A program made the translations under genes and the position numbers. Under the pieces are notes generated by a model that saw only the letters and a program-made list of their open reading frames with translations, was not told the DNA's origin and did no database searches. A stretch of 64,000 bases of DNA from Nannobrachium achirus (lineage: Eukaryota > Chordata > Actinopteri > Myctophiformes > Myctophidae), in NCBI GenBank assembly GCA_963921795.1, contig OY997652.1, positions 64,547,029-64,611,028 on the forward strand. The letters are read 5' to 3'. Positions 31,979 through 43,520 of the stretch are shown piece after piece; within the stretch, counting starts at the first letter, position 1, and every line of letters starts with the position of its first letter.

Positions 31979-33992
31979 TCAAAAACAACCCAGACATCCT
32001 GTTTCAACAGGAGTTGATCCATCAGTACTGGCTGCTATGCTGACCATCCCGTACAAGGTAGAGGAACAGTGTTTCTCCCATTCTTCAAAACGCTGAAAGA
32101 AAGAGAGACGTAAATGTGTTATATACTGTAGGTTGCAACATGTAATAATAATAATAGTAATAATGTAATGAACAGTACTTCCGGTGCCAATTACGTCCAG
32201 GAACGTGATAGGAATTACGGCGGTGCGACGCCAAGGCCCCGTTATCACGCCCAGGGACGTGTTACCTGGTTACCATGGTCAGGGGGCCTGGGCGGGGGCC
32301 TGGCCATCAGCTATGGTCAGATCACATGGATCTTATCATCTTTAGTTTATTAGGATGTGGACGCACTTTGCCTGCTCCGCCTCTAGGTGGGGCAGGTGGG
32401 TCCATTTAAAACTTTATCATCATCAACAGCTGCCCATCGGTGCACACTATGTCATCATCAATCACTTGTCAACACAAGCCAGCTAACCTTCAGCAGTGCG
32501 TTGTTTAGGCATGGCTTAATCGTGAGCGGAAATGCATATAAACTGTGCCGGCGACGGGGCTCATTGTGGCTTGCTTACGGGCCCCGTTCTGACTTGTTCC
32601 GCCAGTGACCATTACCAGGTAAACAGCCTAAACAGTGACCATGGTTACCAGGTAAACAGCCTAAACAGTGACCATGGTTACCAGGTAAACAGCCTAAACA
32701 GGCGCTGCGGCGGCTGCTGGTGTGCGGAAAAACTTCATATCCCATGATGCAACTCGGCTGCCATCATCAGGAAGCGTGTAATCTCCCTATGCTCCTGTTC
32801 ATCTCCCTATGCTCCTGTTCATCTCCCTATGCTCCTGTTCATCTCCCTATGCTCCTGTTCATCTCCCTATGCTCCTGTTCATCTCCCTATGCTCCTGTTC
32901 ATCTCCCTATGCTCCTGTTCATCTCCCTATGCTCCTGTTCATCTCCCTATGCTCCTGTTCATCTCCTTATGCTCCTGTTCATCTCCCTATGCTCCTGTTC
33001 ATCTCCCTATGCTCCTGTTCATCTCCCTATGCTCCTGTTCATCTCCTTATGCTCCTGTTCATCTCCTTATGCTCCTGTTCATCTCCCTATGCTCCTGTTC
33101 ATCTCCCTATGCTCCTGTTCATCTCCTTATGCTCCTGTTCATCTCCCTATGCTCCTGTTCATCTCCTTATGCTCCTGTTCATCTCCTTATGCTCCTGTTC
33201 ATTGCTGCTGCAAAGAAACAGCTTCATCTCAGTATCTAACCCTAACCCTTTATCTCAGCATCTACTCAGAAAAAAAAGGAAAAAAAAAAGAACGCTTTGC
33301 GCGCCGGGAACTGCTTTTTTCACGCCGACACTCAACCGCGGTTACAATTTTTTCATTTCCGCGTGAAAGCAAACATACTGATCACCGTTACAACATCGTG
33401 AATTTTCCACAACATGGACACAATCGTGGCTTCCGGTACTCTGTAAATGTGTTATATAGGTTGCAACGTGTAATAATAGTAATAATGTAATGAAGAGTTT
33501 AATGCAGGGGTCTTCAACGTTTTCAGGCCAAGGACCCCTTAGTTGAGAGAGAGATGAAGCAGGGACCCCCACAACCTGTTCATAGATTCCATATAGTGTC
33601 ATCGTTTGACAACACAATCATCAGTGTATTTTGGATTCAAGTCAATTTGTGTTTTCAGATATTTAACGGCTTGAACCGTCAACACTTAATAAACTTGACG
33701 TTTCACTCTGTACTTAGTCTGCTCTTTTTCCCCTCTACACCAAAGCTCTTTAGCCAAAAATAGCAGATCTACAAGCTTGTAGCTCTGCTATTTTTGGCAA
33801 AAAGTTCTCAGAATAAGGACACTAGTGTTCACATGGTTAATATAAAAAAGGAGAAAGTTTCTATCACACAAATATGGAGCACCCCCTGTAGTAACTCTGA
33901 GGACCCCTAGGGGTCCCGGACCCCCTGTTGAAGACCCCTGGTTTAATTAACAAAGTTAGTTTATGTTGTAAATGCAGGTTTTGTAGATACAT

Positions 33993-34028
<36 letters not shown>

Positions 34029-34174
34029 TCAAGAGATATTTACCGTCTCCTGGTCTTTTCTGCGAATGCAGTCGACGAATTGTTCATCACCGTTTGGGCA
34101 GACCATACATCGAACCTCGAGCTGACAGACAGACAGACAGAAAAATAAATCTAACCAAGTTTGAAGTGAGCGGT

Positions 34175-34260
<86 letters not shown>

Positions 34261-37200
34261 GCAGCTGAGGCTACAAATTAACATAGATTGACACTATAAA
34301 CATAGATTGACACATTAATCACTACTGGTTTAATCTGCACATAATTCTATATATGCAATTCCAAAAGAAAAAATATACTGTCATTTGTTTAGGAGGTTAA
34401 TGGGAGATAAAATATTGATTTAGCCTTGCAATTATGCCATCAGTAGCTAAAAAACACAATGAAGAACATATACAGTAGATGGCATCGATACAGTACGTGC
34501 ATGTGAGTGTGCGTGCGCGTGTGTGTAGGGCCGATTAAGACTCACAGGGGCCCCTGGGCCAATCATCTTCGAGCAGTGGACAGTTGGGTGGCCATGTAAA
34601 ACAGTGAGCATTTGGTTTTCACTTGTATAAACGAGAAGTAATTTAATGCTGGGACACCAGATGGACGCAATTAATTTACTGGCTGATCGACTGGCAAACA
34701 CAAAGTACTCTTGGAGAACCACTGAGTCATTCCCATGCTACAACACAGACCAAAGAGCTGATCATGGACTAAAGCAGAGTTGTCAAACGTGCGGCCCGGG
34801 GCCGTTTGTGGCCCGGGGAGATGTTCCATGCGGCCCAGGACATGACTTTCAAATTTGTAGTTATGGCTATTTGAAATTTTATTATTTCATTTTCAAATGG
34901 ATTATTGGGGCTTCTTTAACAAACAAAAAAATAGCAATTTTTTTCACCACTCATACCAAATGTCTTGTAGCCTAATAATTAAAGTACCTATTCTTATAAA
35001 CAACAAACTAAAGTCATATATTGTAGTTATACTATTAGCAGTGACTGAGACAAAGCCAGTTACAGCTCTGTAAGTAAACGAACACGCATGCGCGTCCGCA
35101 CTGGGACATGGCCCTCACCAAGTCACCTTTTGTCCAATGTGGCCCGCACTCCGAAATGAGTTTGACAACCCTGGACTAAAGGAAGACAGGAGGGTGGGGA
35201 CTAGAGGAAAAGATATCCCATAGAGCAGGGGTCTTCAACGTTTTCAGGCCAAGGACCCCTTAGTTGAGAGAGAGGTTTGATGCCTGGGGATCTCCATATA
35301 TGGGCATAAATGGGTACCCTAACAGGGCATCATCTGGGAATGCCCATACTGTATATGAACATTTTATTTATTTTATCCTTTATTAATATATATCCATATA
35401 CACATATTAACGTTTCGGTTAAGGTATAGGGTGTAAATCAGTAGTGAAAGTGAGCCGGAACGGCCGGAACGGCCGGAACCCCCGTTCCGTTAAAACATTT
35501 GGGGACGGAACGGAGTTCCGTTAAGAAGAGGAGAAGCCAGCTGTCAAAATCCCATGTTAAATAACCAGCCACAAACGCACGTCCAGGAAGGAAGAAAACA
35601 ATAGCCTATACTAAAGTCAGATTAACATACAGTAGGCTACACAAGTGTTACTAGTTATATTTTCTGATAAAGTGCTTCTAAATTATTCCCGTGGGTTTGT
35701 GTAGGTCAGTGTGAACCAGTCAGTCCGTTTGCGTTTCAGTGTTTGTTTGACACGGAGCGGGTAGAGGTGAGACGTTCGCGAACGAATCGAGTCGTTTGAA
35801 CGGCTCTTTGAAATGAACGATAGGATTCGGTTCACAGTAGGGAGCCGTTCCTTTCTAATGAACAGTGGTGGGAAAAATACTCAATTTCTTTACTTAAGTA
35901 GAAATATCAATACTGCAATCAAGTAGAAGTTTGGAATGTTAATGTACTTGAGTAGAAGTATCAAAATGTAGGCCTACGTCTTTTGAACAGCTCTTTGAAA
36001 GGAACGGATCCCAGAGATCCGGCTCACTTCAAAGAGCCATAAATCCCATCTCTAGGAGGACTCGTGTCTGTGCCTGCATGTGGCCATAAATGCAGAATAG
36101 ACCAAAATGATTCAATTCTGCATCTGGGAATGGGAGATGTAGTGGAGTAGAATTAAAAGTATTGGAAATACTCCAGTAAACTAGGCTAGGCTATACTTAA
36201 AACCTGTACTTAAATACAGTACTTTAGATAACTGGTTATAATAATGTGTAATAATAATATAATAAATATAATAATAATATATATGCTTAGCCTTCTGTAT
36301 GGAACATGAACAATATGAAGAGGCTTATTATAGAGGAGCAGCAGGTGGGCCTCCCAAAATAAAGTTTTCTATGCATTTCAGGGGTTTTGGGGGATTAGAG
36401 CCTCCCAAAAACTTTTCCGGCAAGAATTTCAAAACACTTTCACCACTGGTGTAAATCAGAGTAAAGCAGTCTCTTTCGCTTCCAAGGAGTGGCTTTGTGT
36501 GTCCCCCATGTCCATATATGGTCATTTCAGTCCAGAATGAACAGGTTTTATCTGTCCGTAAATGTGTGTCCCCCATGTCCATATATGGTCATTTCAGTCC
36601 AGAATGAACAGGTTTTATCTGTCCGTAAATGTGTGTCCCATGTGTGTCCCCTATGTCCATATATGGTCATTTCAGTCCAGAATGAACAGGTTTTATCTGT
36701 CCCGTACGTCCAGAATATGTGTGTAGTGTCCGTCCCGGTCTGATGATTGGATGATTAAAAATGTCCAATGAGACCATAGTTTGAGGATTGGTCAAGCTTC
36801 ACATGACAATCCGGCCCTCCAGATAAAATCATTCATTCATTCAGAATTCTGAATACTGTAGCTCTAGACAATTTTATACTCAGATTCACTGCTTCACTTC
36901 GAACCGAGGTTTGATTTTTTTATTTGTTGACGACATTGTTAATATATTGTATAACTATAATGTATTTCACACACCTGTTTGAATGCACACTCAGGGCGAT
37001 GTTTGTGTCCATTACCGGCAGCCTTTCTGCAGACTGTGTTCATGAGACGAACATCAGTTCTCACCTACAAGAGAACAGAACATGACATAATCAACACATT
37101 ACTGCTGTAAGGGCAGTCCACGCAAAATATGCTACGCATACAAGACATACCTATGGTCGTTGTCGGGTGAAAGCCTTGTATGTACAAAACCGTTCGTTTT

Positions 37201-37785
37201 GCATTTTTCCTTTCAAAAATGATTTAAACTAGTGAAAACAGTAGATCTGCTATTTTCACTACTTTTGTGCGACGGCCTTGTACGATGAAGCAGGGCTTTA
37301 CTTTGCGAAAGAACATACTAATTTGAAACTTGGAGATACAAAGGTTTCCACCCGACAACGACGCTATGGATCTTTGCTCTAAACATTTACCAGAGGGACG
37401 CCCCGTCCAAATTATTGGCTTAGGAATGTGACAAAAACTAATAACAATATATATACACAAATCGATAGATAAATATTTTTTGGGGTGGACCATCCCTTTA
37501 AGTTACATGACAGTTACATTAATCATTATTGTAACATAAAGCTACATTCCTGAAAACATTGAAAACGTGAATACAATGATAAAGATACATTACCTGTGGA
37601 ATAGAATGATCTATTCTATGGAAATTCAGATGGCCAAGAGAATATTGCTGATTTGCTTTAAGAATTGCCTGGTCAACAAACTTCTTCACACCAGGGTCCA
37701 GCTGGTCGTAGTCCTGTGCCTGCTGTCCTGTCGTCTGGCAGATGACAGCAGTCAGGAACAACATGGACACGATGAGATTCTCCAT
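31979..37785 (-). CDS. Chemerin (RARRES2)-like secreted cystatin-fold protein, copy A
   Basis: Four coding exons on the minus strand: 37594-37785, 36975-37064, 34044-34121 and 31979-32092. All introns begin GT and end AG and all junctions are phase 0, giving 157 codons. Residues 1-20 (MENLIVSMLFLTAVICQTTG) are a signal peptide. The mature part has a cystatin-type helix (VKKFVDQAILKANQQYSL), then six Cys spaced as in chemerin: NTVCRK, RPECAF, LEVRCMVC, FVDCIR and WEKHC. Two further Cys lie in the tail (GCLGCF). Chemerins are secreted attractants and adipokines acting through CMKLR1-type receptors; that function is inferred from family only. Start: first in-frame ATG after a possible noncoding-exon acceptor (TTTTCCTCAG, about 37813). 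Alternatives are another cystatin/SPP24-type protein. No second gene shares the locus except copy B. Confidence 0.72.
32604..32700 (+). repeat. 30-34 bp tandem repeat with X-box-like palindrome
   Basis: Three units of CAGTGACCATGGTTACCAGG plus TAAACAGCCTAAA inside the last intron of the chemerin-like gene. GTTACCATGGTCAC resembles an RFX X-box; may be chance. Confidence 0.8.
32781..33200 (+). repeat. 20-bp minisatellite, 21 perfect-length units
   Basis: ATCTCCCTATGCTCCTGTTC repeated 21 times with no length variation; the only variant is C or T at base 7. Because 20 is not a multiple of 3, all three forward frames stay open, giving spurious ORFs of 136-256 codons. Intronic. Confidence 0.98.
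33505..33940 (+). mobile_element. hAT family A MITE, TSD GTTTAAT(G/T)
   Basis: CAGGGGTCTTCAACGTTTTC and CTGTTGAAGACCCCTG ends; flanks GTTTAATG (33497-33504) and GTTTAATT (33941-33948). The paralogous segment at 46304-46311 has a single GTTTAATG and no insert. Contains the palindrome 33752-33799. Located in the last intron of the chemerin-like gene. Confidence 0.95.
33752..33799. repeat. Dispersed palindrome, short form
   Basis: AGCCAAAAATAGCAGATCTA, CAAGCTTGTAG, CTCTGCTATTTTTGGC: the inner GCTCACAACG part is missing, so the arms meet at AAGCTT. Confidence 0.9.
33998..34140 (+). repeat. (GACA)n tracts on both sides of chemerin-like exon 3
   Basis: (AGAC)n at 33998-34028 and 34122-34140. On the coding strand the second is (TGTC)n and forms the pyrimidine tract and AG of the exon 3 acceptor. 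Same layout in copy B (46359-46407, 46501-46513). Confidence 0.9.
34173..34259 (+). repeat. (GT)n microsatellite
   Basis: About 43 GT units in intron 2 of the chemerin-like gene. Confidence 0.95.
34775..35173. mobile_element. hAT MITE with exact TSD GACTAAAG
   Basis: CAGAGTTGTCAAACGTGCGG and GAGTTTGACAACCCTG ends, with GGCCCGGGG-type subterminal sequence seen in vertebrate hAT families. GACTAAAG at 34767-34774 and 35174-35181. Intronic. Confidence 0.93.
35225..35345 (+). repeat. Truncated family A end joined to GGAGATCTCC repeat
   Basis: CAGGGGTCTTCAACGTTTTC at 35227 continues only to AGTTGAGAGAGAG, then changes to TTTGATGCCTGGGGATCTCC and ATATATGGGCAT, inverted relative to the 27.5-kb minisatellite. 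Probably a rearranged junction. Confidence 0.6.
35439..36448. mobile_element. hAT element with exact TSD GTGTAAAT
   Basis: CAGTAGTGAAAGTGAGCC and ACACTTTCACCACTG ends; GTGTAAAT at 35431-35438 and 36449-36456. The interior has CGGAACGGCC repeats, two TTTGAACGGCTCTTTGAAA-type blocks and a piece of the AGTAACTAAGTA-type MITE (about 35866-35975). No transposase seen. Confidence 0.92.
36490..36705 (+). repeat. About 67-bp minisatellite, three units
   Basis: Unit: TGTGTCCCCCATGTCCATAT, GGTCATTTCAGTCCAGAATG, AACAGGTTTTATCTGTCCG. Intronic to the chemerin-like gene. Confidence 0.9.
37109..37498. mobile_element. MITE next to exon 2, with minimal palindrome
   Basis: AAGGGCAGTCCACGCAAAA and TTTTTTGGGGTGGACCATCC ends, (T)TAA on the right. 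At 37230-37261 TAGTGAAAACAGTAGATCTG pairs with CTATTTTCACTA; this is the shortest form of the dispersed palindrome. A fragment is at 49525-49685. Confidence 0.65.
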
Positions 37786-37993
37786 CTTCTCCAACACTCC
37801 AAGACCCTACTGAGGAAAATATATTGTCATGCAGTTGGTCTAACCTTGGTACAGGGGACAAAGTCCAGTGTGGGTTCTCTGTTTGTCTGTTTTTGGCTTC
37901 AGCAGTGGCGTCACAAGGGGGAGGGATAGAGTGGGACTGAGTTACTAGGGCCCAAGGTGGAGGGGCCTTATACTTTAGCTATTAAAATTGATT

Positions 37994-38057
37994 GATCTAC
38001 AAGCTCGCAGTGCGACAGTGAGTGCCGCGCTGCAAACGTGTAGATCTGCTATTTTTG
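37994..38057. repeat. Dispersed palindrome, site 38.0 kb
   Basis: TTGATCTACAAGCTCGCAGT..GCGCTGCAAACGTGTAGATC then TGCTATTTTT. The inner arm differs (CGCAGTGCGACA), as in the copy at 50.2 kb. Confidence 0.8.
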
Positions 38058-38237
38058 AAAAGTCGTGAAAATGTGTGCAAACTAAAATTTTGCTTCTGGG
38101 GGATCGCTGGAACTAGATATTTTCAGATGGGGGTCCGTGGCCAAATACATATCATTTTGGGGGTTCTTCACAAGAAAAAGTTTGAGTACCATTGACATAG
38201 TAACATAAGTTTAAAAAAAGAAAAAAAAAAGATTTTT

Positions 38238-38309
38238 CCAAAATAGCAGATCTACAAGCTTGCAGCACGGCACTCTGTGCCGCACTGTGAGCTTGTACAT
38301 CTGCTATTT
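38238..38309. repeat. Dispersed palindrome, site 38.3 kb
   Basis: CCAAAATAGCAGATCTACAA, GCTTGCAGCACGGCACTC and complementary GTGCCGCACTGTGAGC, TTGTACATCTGCTATTT. Confidence 0.85.
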
Positions 38310-39241
38310 ATTAATAGTTAAAGCACAAAATATCACGTAATAATGCGTTCCTAGTCTAAATGGGTTAACCCCCTCCCCCTAGGAAGAACATTCATGGGGG
38401 GCCCGCAGTGAATCCTTGTACCCAGGGCCCCGGATTTGGTGTGACCCCTGATTGTGTGGGTTCTGTGTGTTTGTTTTTGGCTTCAGCCAGAAGATCCAAT
38501 CAAATCCAAGTCATCCAAAAGCACAGTTCAAACTCTGGTGGATTTATCATCACTGATGATAGATGAATGAATGACAGAAACACCAAAAAAAAGAGCTCCT
38601 CGGAGCCAATAGGTCTCCGCCAGGTCCAGGGGTGTAGTTAGATTAGCTATTTTCACAATTTCTGCCTCTGTTTGAGAACATTTTTAATTTATCATTTTTT
38701 TAAATCCTTAAATTGTCACTTTAGAAATGTGCAGATACCCTCTATGCACTTAAAGCTGATATAAGCATTTTTTGGGCCAGATCTGGTCAAAATTTTACTG
38801 TCACTTTTTTTTTTATTTTTTTATTTTTTTAGACAAGTTTCAATGGGTTGGTTATTCATACTAAATATTTAGTCTCTATATTACCTGCAGGGGTCGCAGT
38901 TAGCCTCTAAACAACTAGCCAATCCTGTGACAATAATACAGGGGCAGCCTCTCTCACCACGGCCCTTCGCAAAAGCCACCAACGAAGAAGAAAGAACGAT
39001 GCACTGCGCATGCTCAGGGCCTCTGTTATGAAAGAAAACCAACAACTCGCTACTCCACTCCGCTCCTCTGACCTCTACCGAAAGCAGAATATCTGGTTCT
39101 GAGGTAAGCTATCCATCATCAGACTTTTAGAAAATGATGTGTCATAATGAACGTTTTTACTGCTTTATAGCAAGTTACTGGAAGACATTATACTGGGCTG
39201 TATTCAGTTTGCTGGCTAAGATTAGCTACCTAACGTGTTGC

Positions 39242-39244
<3 letters not shown>

Positions 39245-39313
<69 letters not shown>

Positions 39314-39325
39314 ACGTGTGTGTGC

Positions 39326-39409
<84 letters not shown>

Positions 39410-39440
39410 CGTGCGCGTGTGTGTGTGTGTGTGTGTGTAC
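39245..39440 (+). repeat. (GT)n microsatellite, interrupted
   Basis: Nearly 200 bp of GT with GAGACG and GCGC interruptions; source of spurious Cys/Val and His/Thr ORFs. Confidence 0.97.
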
Positions 39441-41423
39441 ACGTTGCAACAGCATGTTTCCGAGTGAATCTTTATGTAAAAAAAACATATTAGCTGAAGC
39501 TAATGTTACTATGTTAGCGATAATGTTAGCTATAGCCCTTTAGTAGTTATCATACATCAGTTAGTAGCGATGATGCATCAAACTAGTCCAGTTCAGATAT
39601 ATTGGTAGGCTATATGCCAATTTTAGTCTAAATATCTGCACGCCAGGCAGAGCCTACCATAGTTATCACAGTGTTTACAAGTATGTTTTACTCAAGCTAC
39701 AAGTAAAGTCAATACATTTAAATTATATTTGCTTTGGTGAATTGTGCATGAATGGGCTGTTCATGTACAATTATGTTGTAATTATATATACTATATTATT
39801 TCTATGTAACAAAACAACTACTAAAATTGCATTTGGGCTCTTTCAATCTGCTTTCCCAATTTTGGGAATAACTGTGAGCTTGTAGACCCGCTCTTTGCTA
39901 CATGACACTATCAAATTATAAAGTGTAACTCAAGCTTATGTGATTTGTAAATGCTACTGTACCAAGTAGGCTATTGGTTGTACAGTATAATAATTAACAA
40001 AGTATGGGAAAGAGAGATGTTTGCCCATTGCACACATAATATTTATATTTTGATGAACATAAGTTACTTTGTGGGAAATTAATTGTCTCTATGTGAATAT
40101 TATTGTCTTTGTCTATTATCAGGCACAGATTGACCGAATGTCACACTCTTCAGTGAGAGCCCAGCCTGCTCTTCGACCTGCCAGATTCCCCCAATGTCCT
40201 CCGCCAGGCCCCTGGGCACCCAGTTGATGCAGAGAAATGCCAACATTGTTGAAGAAGTGCTGCAAGCAACAATCTGAGGGTCATCATGTAGGCTTCATAG
40301 TACAGAAGTTGTAGGGTTAGGGAATTAAAAGAATATATAGGAATTAAAAATATATACCTGTATATAGTAGAGGCTATTATAGACATAATGTTCCCCCCAG
40401 AATAGGGATGCTGGGGTTCAACTGGTTAAACATCAAGTATATATTTTCAATCAGTCATAATGGAAATGGTTACTCTCAAGTTTTCTTCATGACATGCTGT
40501 ATTTTAGGAGGTAAATATTTACATATTCATGTACCATTGTGTGACAAACGTAGTCACAAGATAAACTGGTCACCATGGTCACACAAAAACCTGCAATTAA
40601 ATAAATGTGCTGTTTATTCCACAGACAATTCTACTTGTATTTGTTTTGTTAGACACAAGTGCATAAATGTCTAGACATAATAGAAATGTCATCTTCTGTC
40701 ACACTGCATAACTATTTTTGAATTTATTTTACTTCAGTGGGCAATCCAAAAAATGCAGCCCCACTGAGGTCAAAGTAGGCCTATAGACAGTCACATACTG
40801 TATATCTACACTTTGTTTCCTGTAATGTTGAAATGTTACTTCTTTGGGAAGTCTTTGACAACATTTCATATTTTTAACAACAGCAGCAGTCTATCCCGTA
40901 ACTGACACAAGAGGATGGACAATTAGCAAGTGCAATATGATGTCACAGAATCAAAACATCATGACTACCATTATATTCTGACAAAGAATAACTAAAGAGT
41001 TCTATGGTGGATTTATTTTTTTATTACACCACTGCAGTGTAAAACATTTTGTCCTTCAGACATTGAAATAAAACAGGTTTTCAACAGTGGGTTCTCAGTA
41101 GAATATTGTTGGTCCCTGGTTTAAAAATCTGTGTTGATTGATTAAACACTGTGTAAACAGAAATATAACATACCATTACACTTCAGCTAAATGGATAACA
41201 AAACATGTCCTGGTGACTTGCTTCATTGTGGTCCCATGTAATTCATCAACATTGCATAAAACTAGAAAGGTGCAATTCTGGGAAATTCCAAGTGTGGTTT
41301 CACTGATGCAGGTTGCGAGGAATCCACTGGAAAATGAATTCAGTCTTACCATTACATACAGATTGTGTTGTCATGTGAAGCACAACAGTGACAATGTGTG
41401 AAGCATGACCAAACGCTTCACTT

Positions 41424-43285
41424 TTAACACAAATACAATATCGACACATTATAAAACACTGTAGAGCGCAGAGGCACTAAAGTGAAAAAGGCACAAAATC
41501 CTTTGGAGATCCAAGTTTTCGAAGAGGTGTGTATTCTGTGTAAGGGCACTTTGGTGGCAGTGCAGTAATGACAGTTATTGGAAGTCAGTTCAGAAGACTG
41601 CCGGAGACCACGGGTCTTCCACTGGTTGGATCTGCGGGGTACTTTGCTGTCTCCATGGTCCTGTCGGCTCCCAGCTAAGTCCATGCCATGGCCTGGTAAA
41701 GTAAAATCATAATTAGAATTAAAATGAAATCTGCTTGTTCACAGCATAAGGTTTACGCCTGGACAATGAATTTGACCCACCGACTAGTCATTTTTCAGGC
41801 ATCAGAGGTTAGCTGAAGTAACACACAAAATAATAAAACAATGTTTCCTTCTGAATCACCATGGATAGTTATTTACTAAATAGATTCCCTCATAGTGCAG
41901 GATGAGTGATTCATGCTTTTCGGTTTAGTCCTGGTGGCCACTTTATATGGAGGTGTACTATTCAAATGCATCTCCTCTATTATAAATTGTACCAAGACCT
42001 CAGCTGACGTGACTCAAACAGCTGCTGTGTGGATGGGGGTGGAACACAAGTTATGGGACAGCATAGGAACCTACCTAACAGCAGAGCCACATAATCTTCA
42101 CCGTCCTCCTCTTCAGATGATGACGCAGACTCTACAAGCCCTCGCTCCAGCACACACCTAGACTTCTTCCTCCTCCTCCTCCCAGTCAATGCTATGAAAG
42201 GAAATATTCAGAAAGTATTATTCAGACAAAATACTCTGAATGAACAATTTGACATGTATTTCAATGGGAAAATAACAGCGATAGTAATTGATGTCATGTA
42301 GCTATTATTTGTGGGCCATTTCCTCGGGTAGTTTCCCAAACAGTGGGTCGAGACACATTTGTGGGTCACAGACCAATTTGTATGGGTCACAACTCGAGTA
42401 ATAATCCCATTTTCTTTTCCTACTAAAAATAAAATATTAATTTAAAAAAATTGACAACCTTTTTAGATGTAATTTTTGTAACAATTGTATAGATTTTCAA
42501 CAAACACCGACTAGTTAGCAAGCATATTACACAAGTGGTTCTAAAACCTTTTCATGTCAAGGACCACTAAATTGACACTTATTAGCCCGCGGACCCCCAG
42601 ATATGCCAGGGACCCCCATAAGAGACTACAACTACTAGGCTACTGCCAAGTCAGACAGATGCACCCTGAAAATAAGTATGTTAGCACAGTGTGAACCACA
42701 AGACTAAAGTTAGGATTCTAATGTATTTTACAACAGTGGTTCTCAAACCTTTTCATGTCAAGGACCCCCAAATTGACATAAGCTCGCGGACCCCCAGATA
42801 TACCAGGGACCCCCATTATAAGAGACTACTAGCTGCAGAGTCAGACACCAGAAAGCTAACGTCATTGTACCATACTGCTAGGTAATGTAAACAAACGAGG
42901 ACTGTTTATATCACCTTATATAAAACTTTTTAAAGAAAGAGTGGTCGCGCAGCTTGTATAGCCAGTAGCCACGATGCAATAGCCCTTTTATTTATTTGTA
43001 TCAACAGTAAGAGGTCTTCTTCAACGTTTGTTTTGTTAGGTCGTGGAAACAAGTTGGCCATCCTCCTTCATTGTAACGTTTAGTGGACTAACTTATACAC
43101 AAACAAAATACTGAAATAGACCATAAGAAATGATTACCTGTACAGAAGACACAGCAAGTTCTGCGTTGGTTCAGAGAGTCCCCTCCATCCCCTCCATCGT
43201 TTGTTTCCTTTTTTTTCCCTTCTTTTTGTTTGTATGCAGTAGTAGGAAAGGGTAGAATAGGACGTTTTTTCTCCCAGTCTGTCAT
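41424..43285 (-). CDS. Spliced ORF of unknown function inside the TTAA element
   Basis: Three minus-strand exons fit together: 43138-43285 (ends CTGTACAG/GTAAT), 42075-42191 (acceptor TTTCATAG, donor TTAG/GTAGG) and 41424-41692 (acceptor TTTACCAG). Phases agree at both junctions and the total is 178 codons including stop. Exon 1 encodes MTDWEKKRPILPFPTTAYKQ and a Lys/Gly/Asp stretch ending RRTCCVFCT. Exon 2 has basic GRRRRKKSR then acidic ESASSSEEEDGEDY. Exon 3 has SNNCHYCTATK, a possible zinc ligand pair. The basic-acidic order suggests a nuclear protein. I do not recognise it. It could be an accessory protein of the element or a captured host gene. A minus-strand AATAAA lies at 41012-41017. 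Confidence 0.5.
42530..42840 (+). repeat. Two left ends of another hAT family
   Basis: AGTGGTTCTAAAACCTTTTC at 42534 and CAGTGGTTCTCAAACCTTTT at 42735 each continue CATGTCAAGGACC..CGGACCCCCAGATAT..CCAGGGACCCCCAT. Head-to-tail fragments without right ends. Confidence 0.65.
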
Positions 43286-43414
43286 TTCTTTCGAACTAAA
43301 AACTAGTTTAGAGAGCTAGAGAAGCATGTTTTGTTGGTTTTGTATCAAGCAAGCTGCCGTTGGAGACGACGTATGCGCACATTGTGCAGTAGGCCTATGC
43401 TCTTCTTCTGTTGT

Positions 43415-43520
43415 CTTTCACACGGTGGTTTCAAGCGTCGGCCTGTGGGGCTAAAATGATTGACAACCGACGTAGCCAATCGAAAGAGGCTACCGACGTA
43501 GCCAATCGAGAGAGGCAGTT
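43415..43520 (-). promoter_or_regulatory. CCAAT-box pair upstream of the unknown ORF
   Basis: On the minus strand CGATTGGCTACGTCGGT occurs twice in tandem (about 43505 and 43480), about 200 bp before the predicted ATG at 43285. A plausible promoter; untested. Confidence 0.35.

Larger units (their letters stand above)
37903..38450. mobile_element. hAT-like family B element with two palindromes
   Basis: CAGTGGCGTCACAAGGGGG and TTTGGTGTGACCCCTG ends. Contains full palindromes at 37994-38057 and 38238-38309. Related copies: 23820-24329, 48590-49075, 50090-50430. No convincing TSD; sequence left of it is partly repeated on the right. Confidence 0.7.

Noticed and set aside
32720-33490. 256-codon ORF and two overlapping long ORFs
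   Set aside because: Product of the 20-bp minisatellite; all three frames open because the unit contains no stop in any register.
39134-39543. Long Cys/Val and His/Thr ORFs
   Set aside because: Translations of (GT)n; the same applies to 15.0, 24.6, 34.1 and 55.5 kb.
39000-40280. Plus-strand two-exon gene (TCTGAG/GTAAGC, then TTATCAG/GCACAG)
   Set aside because: Splice-like signals exist but the downstream exon encodes only about 29 residues after its ATG; at most a noncoding transcript of the 5-kb element.
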